A DNA stretch of 24,429 nt, taken from Apostichopus leukothele (lineage: Eukaryota; Echinodermata; Holothuroidea; Aspidochirotida; Stichopodidae). Every line of letters starts with the position of its first letter. Positions within the stretch are counted from its first letter, which is position 1. The position numbers were made by a program, and so were the translations under genes. Below are positions 18,765 through 24,429 of the stretch, one piece after another. Under the pieces are notes generated by a model. That model searched no databases, was not told the origin of the DNA, and saw only the letters and a list, made by a program, of their open reading frames with translations. Location of the stretch: assembly GCA_010014835.2 (NCBI GenBank), contig JAAAKB020000008.1:2780989-2805417 (forward strand). The letters are read 5' to 3'.

Positions 18765-20352
18765 GATAGATACTATTTATGGCCTACATGAGGTAGGAAA
18801 ACTTGGTTGATACAATATATCTAAGATATTTATCTTGTAAGATATTCGTAGTGACTGACCCAGTCGCTGAGTAAATGGCACAAAATGTTGATCATATCTT
18901 ACTATTAGAATTATGTTTGATAAAAAAAAAAGGCTCACAGTCAGTATCTACAATATCAGCTTTCTGCAAAATGTTTTTAAAAATTTCTATGACTCATCTC
19001 GTCAAATGCAAAAAAAAAAAAAAAATAGAAGAATGAACCTAACTGCTTATTTTCTTTCCCATGCATTTAAGTGAGCAATGATTCTTCTTGCCATTGTTTG
19101 TTATAACTTGCAAATCTGAAAGATTAGAAATCTTTGACAAACAGAATGATTAATTAGTAATGATACACCACTGACTGCAATATGCTTAACAACTCTTGAG
19201 CCAAAATAATTTCAAGCATGAATTGTCACTTCAAAGAAGCTTCAAAGAAATCAACCGTTGAAAGTACAACAAAGGTTAATCATGCAGTTGTCGCGCTCGA
19301 AATCCTCGAATCCAAGCAAAGGCGGGAATCCCTTGAATTTTTCATGGTCGATGCGTGAATAATGGGATGACCAAATCTAATCAAAATTCAAGCCTTCTCC
19401 ATCCCTTAATGGACAATGAAATATAGTCTGCTTAAAGCCTCCAATTATTCTACCTGAGTTCTTCCACCTTACCACAAGGGTCTTCCCCGGAGCCGCGCTT
19501 TGTCTTACTCTTCAGTCATTCTTCAGACTCTGACGATAGCTTTCTAAGACAGATATAGCGTCACATCATATTTGCACTTCAAAGATGCAAAAACAGTTAA
19601 AAAGGGAAAAAATTGTGTTTTCCCACAAAATGCTGTTACCAATAAGTCTCCCAGGAGGCAACACAGATCCATGTTAATTACCAAAATTTTTACCTAAAAT
19701 AAAAGTAGATGACTTTCCCCCCTTGGCAATCAGGTAGAAATGGGGCAGACATATGTCAATTTTTGTATCGTGATTGTTAAGATGCCTCGGAGGCACCAGT
19801 GTCCTTCGTACCGTGAAGACAAAAAGTACAACCAAGGCCCCCCCCCAAAAAAAAAGATAAGGAAAGAAAAAGGCACTTTTGGACCAAGAAAAGCATGAAC
19901 TGATTGATGTGACTCACGTTGGGGATAGTACTTGATGCACATTGAATGAAAACACGTAAGGTGAGTGGCTCGCTCTTAATGGGCTACTTAAGGAAATATC
20001 AGCCCATTCATATGTGTGTCAAGATAAACACCCTCTAAAAAGCCATTTGAAAGTGTCTCTAGTGCTCTTAACAGGAGACTTACTGCTGATGAAATATGAA
20101 ATAAAGAAAAGCTGCAAACCTTGTGCAATTGATGGGAAGTTATGTGTATGTAATGCTAACTGAAGGATGGACGACCAAACGGTCATTCGGTTGACCCACA
20201 GGTATTGACAAAGCACTTTTTGTTGGTCTTTTGTGTTGGTTTTTATGTGGCAAGTAAACAGGGCTCTCCAGCATGTTTACCATTGGTGCCATCATATTCA
20301 TCATAATGTGAATAACCTATACTATATACAGGTGTATGAATATTGTATAATG

Positions 20353-20434
20353 GTCACATTATCACTGTTTCTTTAGAAGTCACATCACACCTACAGTTAT
20401 TTACATGTCACATTATGAGTTTGTTTAGAAGTTA
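20353..20434. repeat. Diverged direct repeat, 54-bp offset
   Basis: GTCACATTAT occurs at 20353 and again at 20407, each followed by a (c/g)a(c/g)TTT-like stretch and TTTAGAAGT. The similarity covers about 28 bp, so this may be a decayed duplication or chance. Confidence 0.4.
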
Positions 20435-22275
20435 AGTTTATTTGACAGTCACCTCAAAGCACTGTGACTCTATGACAGTGTGTAAAAGTTGATCACATCT
20501 GACCTTTTGTTTGAATGTCTTTACACATCTTGCTAAAAGATCCTTTTGAATCTTTGTTTCTGTATTATAGCATTCCTTAAAGGGGACACAAAACCAAACC
20601 ATCATATTTCAGTTTATATGACAGACATCTCTATGAATGACAGCCTCCACCCCCACCCCACCCCCAAATATTTGATGATGTCAGAATTAGACAAGTCGAG
20701 AGCCTTGTGTGTGGCAAACATTAAACCCTTGGTATCTCCCACATGGAACTGGGCTTTTCTTTATAGCTGTTTGAGTAAGTGGTTCATTACGTTAATCTCA
20801 ATCACATAGACCTATGATGACTGGTTGGGTTTTGTTGTCTCTCCTTTAAGTCACACCAAATCACTCTTTAAGATGTATATATTCTTTCTTGAGTCATATT
20901 AATCTCTAGAGTGTGTGTTTACAGTAGTAACCAGCCTTTCTGTACCTCGATCTGTATTGAAGCATACTTCATAAATCATTATATCGAGGATCTCATGTAA
21001 GCATCATCAATAGTGTCTGCTTCTGAAGTACTATAACCACTGCCTGCAATGTATTTGGGCTGGTGACGATAAACTACTCATAATTTATTTCCTCAATATA
21101 TGACTCAAGACAATAGTCATTAACTTGAAAAACAGTAAACAAAAAACAGAATGAGTTGTAAATCCTTTTACAATGGTGATAAATCTGCATAAATCTACCG
21201 TTTTTTGCTTTATTCCGTCTTTGTCATTCGTCCTTTCTTTACCTTCCCTGAAAACCATCTGCTTCACTGAACAAACACAGACATATTTTCCTCATCCTTG
21301 ATTTCCAAAGTTGCTGTATTCTTTTCGCCAGAGCTAACTAAAGATAAATGAGCAGCGGTCACGATGACTCACGAGTAATGAAGCTTCAAAACCGGTGGTG
21401 TTGGTTTATACGTAAGTAAGGAAAGGGAAAAAAATGGGGCGATAAACCAGACACGACTAATTCCATTATTAAAATCTAATTGCAGAGTTCCACTTGTTGA
21501 GGAAAAACTGTGACATCATCATCAAGTGTGTTACAATTCAATCTCCCGGGAGTGAATTCATCTTTAAAATGACAGGGGATCCTGGATATCGATACAGCAT
21601 CGAGCACAAATTCGTTTGTTAAAATTTTCTCGTTGATTAAATTCTCTGGATGAGAGGCCAACCCTATTGATTCAGATACTTTTAAAGTCCTTCAGAAGAT
21701 GAATACTTCCAAAAGAGATGAATGACTCTCTAATAAGATGATTGACAGAAAAGCCATCTGACAGGTTTGACAAACAATCCACCAAGAATGTTATGTCAAC
21801 ATTGTGTGTCAAGAAACCTGCTTGAGTGGATCTTCTTATTCAATGTATATCATTTAGTGTTTTCTCTTCTCGATTAAAGTGCTTCTTTTGAGAGGGGGAA
21901 ACTGATCTCATGGAATGGTTTTGCAAGAGTGAAAAGTTTTGAACAGAAATATCATTTCCACGTTTACTTGAGGAAGTTGAGGGTAACTTAGAGGTTTCCC
22001 TCCTGTGAAAAGCACACTTGAAACGAGTTCAACTTAAATGACTTCACCGTTATTTTGGGGTTTGGTATTAATAGTTGTGCAATCGGTCAATATTTTACTT
22101 TTTCAAAAGTCTTCAAGTACTATCTCCAAGTGCATTTTGAGACTTCGGAGTAAATGTGATCATGTACATCATAATTTTAATATCAGATATGATAATCACA
22201 GGTAAAATGCAAAGAATCAGACACTTTCATTATTTGAATTAAATCGGGACTATACAAGCTGAATGTACTGCTCTG

Positions 22276-22291
22276 TTATGTTATAACATAA
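22276..22291. repeat. Perfect 16-bp palindrome TTATGTTATAACATAA
   Basis: All 16 bases are self-complementary. In an AT-rich background such palindromes arise at moderate rates, and no neighbouring structure supports a role. Confidence 0.6.
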
Positions 22292-22626
22292 TAATTAACG
22301 AATAATAATACCAAACAAGAAAAGGGAATAAAAAGTGCATGTAATTTTCACTAAGCATATATGGAAGATTATTGTACCAACTATGTTCACAAAAACCACT
22401 CTATTTACACTTCACATGTATAGTCAATCGACCAAGCGGTACTACTGCATTCCTTGATGATGTAATGCAGCATCATCCAGAAAACTGTCTACTTCAGATT
22501 TACTAAATATAAAACTTTGCATTGTCTCTCACTCTCTCTTCAGGGGGAGGGTTAGGCCTCCTTCATGACCCTGTCAAATCCATAACATTCCCCTTTCCCC
22601 TTTCCCCTTTTCGCATTTTCTCTTAC

Positions 22627-22758
22627 CACCGGTATATAAAATGGAAACCAGCACGAGATCGTTGGTACTAGGTTTATTGATACCTGAGTCATAAGCATAA
22701 AGTGAAACAATGCTTGGAAAAGTTGTCTCAACGGAAATGACATCTGATCATTTAGCAT
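22627..22758 (-). other. Candidate alternative first coding exon of the kinesin gene
   Basis: Starting at an ATG, 44 codons (MLNDQMSFPLRQLFQALFHF, then MLMTQVSINL..., ending FYIPV) run to a good donor GTG/gtaagag at phase 0, the phase needed to join VKVML at 15364. Upstream in transcription direction lies CpG-rich sequence (about 22780-22870), unlike its surroundings, that could be 5' untranslated leader or promoter. The peptide does not resemble the KIF26 N-terminus that I know, and one match of phase is weak support. A short, motor-starting isoform is possible. Confidence 0.15.
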
Positions 22759-22976
22759 GTCCAAGTGAAACTCAAGAAGTGAGAAATTGCGCTCCGCTTG
22801 CAGGCGGCTATGTCGAGGTCTTTTGTGCGCGGACAGATTCGTTCAGCGCTCGTGTTCACTTGACTGCAGACGGTAACTAGCCCTGCGGCAGAATTCTTCT
22901 AGCAAAATTTCTACTGATTTTATTGATTTCTGAGCACGTTTTAACTTCCAAGAGTTTCCAAAAGACCAACAATTGA

Positions 22977-23183
22977 CAAAAGGAAGATGAAAAGGACTTG
23001 TTCAGAACCCAAGTTTCCTTAACAGATATTAGTGATTTGCTATTTGGTTTTGATGTATGTAACTTGATGCCCCCTTGTGGACCCACTGAGCAAATCAAGT
23101 TTCATAGGGGAGAGTTGGATTTGAGGTTTATTGGTAATCCTCCAAGGGTTACCATGAAGTACTGCTGCTACAAAACATCCTAG
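22977..23183 (+). other. Plus-strand open frame followed by a poly(A)-like end
   Basis: Sixty-eight open codons after a TGA read QKEDEKDLFRTQVSL, TDISDLLFGFDVCNLMPPC, GPTEQIKFHRGEL and DLRFIGNPPRVTMKYCCYKT. The composition is more protein-like than most frames here (Pro-Pro, Gly and Cys at turns, few low-complexity runs). After the TAG comes AATTAAA (23218-23224) and, 37 nt on, a run of 11 A (23261-23271), as at the 3' end of a transcript or retrocopy. A plausible acceptor (tttccttaacag, ending at 23028) lies within the frame. I do not recognise the domain. It could be a terminal exon, a retroposed fragment or chance. Confidence 0.2.
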
Positions 23184-23217
23184 GTGATGCAATTAATCTA
23201 CAGTGATTAAATCGAAG

Positions 23218-23271
23218 AATTAAACTTTTGGCTTTGTTTCACAGCGATGTACAGGCATTTAAAAAAAAAAA
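23218..23271 (+). terminator. AATTAAA and downstream A-run
   Basis: A variant polyadenylation hexamer is followed after 37 nt by 11 A. The A-run is in the DNA itself, which suits a retroposed 3' end better than an ordinary gene end. The sequence TTACACTT just after the A-run also occurs at about 22404, a possible 8-bp target duplication. Evidence is weak. Confidence 0.2.
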
Positions 23272-23985
23272 TTACACTTGGAATCTTAAAATTGCTTTCG
23301 AACTTTTATACAAACGTGTATAAATAGACAGTTAAGTGAAGGCCAGTTTCGAAGATTAATATAGTATTATTAACATTCTGAAATCAGTGTAGAAAGATTT
23401 GGACAGTGTTCACTGTAATTTCGTGTTTAAAATGCTAATGTGGATACAAATGATAACTTGCAAAAGCAGTAAGTCTACATTTTAACAATACTAATTTGCA
23501 TTTCACTAATCCATCTTACTGCAAAAGGCCATTTTACTTTTTTTGTTTTATTGCTATTTTATACTTTTTTCCTATTTCAAGTACATAACCACCACACAAC
23601 CTTGACTCTGATCCGTGTGTGTCTATATATCTGTCTGACATTTTAAATGCGGCTCTAAACATGTGTAATATTTAACACTTCATTGGCAGAACAAGTATCT
23701 GAGATAAAAATTTTGTCAATCAATAAATTTGGTTTGAAACGGCATGCACGCTGCAGATTCAGCACAGTTTTCGTATCCCTTGCAATACGCTATCACATGG
23801 AAAATGAGAGCTTTCAGTACATCATGTTAACGCTATACCGCAGTTCCTATACGTATTCCCTATGCAGAGCATTGTACAGTACTAGTCGGCTAACTTCTAA
23901 AGTGATGAGTAAGCAGCGAGTGATTCCAGCCTTGAAATATATGAACTACTCTACTTTTTTCCAGATCGTTGCACTTTTTGCTGCT

Positions 23986-24010
23986 GCCTCCTCATCCTCC
24001 TCCTCCTCTT
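23986..24010. repeat. TCC-rich trinucleotide tract
   Basis: CCTCCTCATCCTCCTCCTCCTC makes a short imperfect TCC repeat. It yields the poly-Ser end of a plus-strand open frame that has no other sign of being coding. Confidence 0.7.
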
Positions 24011-24336
24011 AGCTTGTCTTGTTTTATACTTTGGTGAAATGGATTGCGCCAGAAGAAATCAAGATGCAGCAGCCCCACTAAAATGTTCACATCAAGTAAA
24101 TTTAGAGCAAGTTCCAATTTATACCTATTTTGCTTACATCTTTTTTACTGTTGATAGAAAATTAAAAAAAAGACGAGGACAGCAGCAGCAGGTCTGTAAT
24201 TTGGAGAGAACATTGCACATTTATCTTTTGTGTTTTCCAATTTTTTATGAATTTTTTTAACAGCAGTGAGAAAGGAAGCAGCTGGCCGAGTTCCTTTAAC
24301 GATGCCAGAACATCAATAATACACAATACATAGAAA

Positions 24337-24351
24337 GGGGGGGGGGGGGGG
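24337..24351. repeat. Poly-G tract (about 15 G)
   Basis: A long pure G-run followed by aggagag. Such runs are prone to length error in sequencing and replication. Confidence 0.85.
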
Positions 24352-24429
24352 AGGAGAGTGAGAATATTTACTTCCCAGTATGACCCCTTGTTAAAGGTCC
24401 AACCGCATAGAAAAGATATCCCAATGGAC

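Larger units (their letters stand above)
15365..24429. other. Long 5' intron or upstream region, no recognised conserved exon
   Basis: More than 9 kb lie upstream of the first visible motor exon. KIF26 N-terminal blocks (Cys-rich CxxC segments and the Pro-rich stretch before VKVML) were not found on the minus strand, so the preceding exon is either beyond the window or too diverged to recognise by eye. The region is AT-rich with homopolymer tracts, an X-box-like site, weak exon candidates around 22.6-23.2 kb, and otherwise nothing clear. CpG is locally richer at about 19290-19510, 22780-22870 and 23740-23930; no gene could be assigned to these. Confidence 0.65.

Noticed and set aside
19440-19570. 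CpG-richer stretch with possible donor GTG/gtaagg on the minus strand as a first exon
   Set aside because: The phase-0 frame has a stop 13 codons before the donor and no start codon. It could be untranslated, but nothing positive supports it.
19730-19942. Minus-strand MCIKYYPQ with good donor C/gtgagt as a 5' coding exon
   Set aside because: It ends in phase 1, which is incompatible with direct joining to the phase-0 motor exon, and gives only eight codons with no other support.
23683-24260. Two plus-strand open frames near the window end (poly-Ser end; QQQQ stretch)
   Set aside because: Low-complexity endings come from TCC and CAG microsatellites; no domain, splice logic or signal supports coding.
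1-24429. tRNA, rRNA, CRISPR, operon or retroviral/LTR elements
   Set aside because: No cloverleaf, rRNA core, spaced direct-repeat array, long terminal repeat, or polymerase or capsid-like frame was seen. The window is an intron-rich animal gene.

Overview
The window is AT-rich animal nuclear DNA. It has split genes with GT-AG introns of about 0.35 to at least 9 kb, long homopolymer tracts and small diverged repeats. The one gene I can establish is on the minus strand and encodes a KIF26-family (kinesin-11, KIF26A/KIF26B/VAB-8-like) unconventional kinesin. The protein keeps blocks shared with vertebrate KIF26, but the long linker is strongly diverged. With roughly one third GC and poly-G/poly-C runs, I lean towards a marine invertebrate deuterostome, most likely an echinoderm. 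That taxon is inference only.

Layout, in transcription order (high to low coordinates): at least 9 kb of 5' intron or upstream sequence (15365-24429) with no recognisable KIF26 N-terminal exon; six exons (15161-15364, 14464-14557, 12772-12969, 10281-10448, 9687-9924, 8524-8686) that together encode the motor domain (355 codons); one giant 3571-nt exon (4211-7781) for the disordered regulatory linker; and one exon (2819-3003) with the conserved C-terminal E-I-K-V-Y-E-[VI]-D-D block. The low end of the window (1-2818) is intron, and the final C-terminal exon(s) lie outside. All seven internal introns are GT-AG with matching phases, giving 4821 nt (1607 codons) of continuous frame. Neither the true start codon nor the stop codon is in the window.

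Biology: KIF26 proteins bind microtubules but are thought not to be active ATPase motors. The sequence agrees: the GxxxxGKT phosphate loop survives, but switch I and switch II have lost their key residues. The giant linker holds things worth a second look: a DSGIAS sequence matching the beta-TrCP phosphodegron pattern, four SxLP motifs in a basic Ser-rich stretch that could bind EB proteins, and a triple repeat of about 12 residues.

Outside the exons I see a GATC-dense cluster next to a perfect CRE in the 3' intron, a 109-bp tandem duplication, a 34-bp triple repeat, an RFX X-box-like site 433 bp upstream of the first motor exon, two G-quadruplex-capable tracts on the transcribed sense strand, and two weak candidate exons near 22.6-23.2 kb. 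I found no convincing RNA gene, retroviral element, intact transposon or CRISPR array. I saw no clearly new multi-gene system; the interest is in the kinesin and the intronic regulatory candidates.
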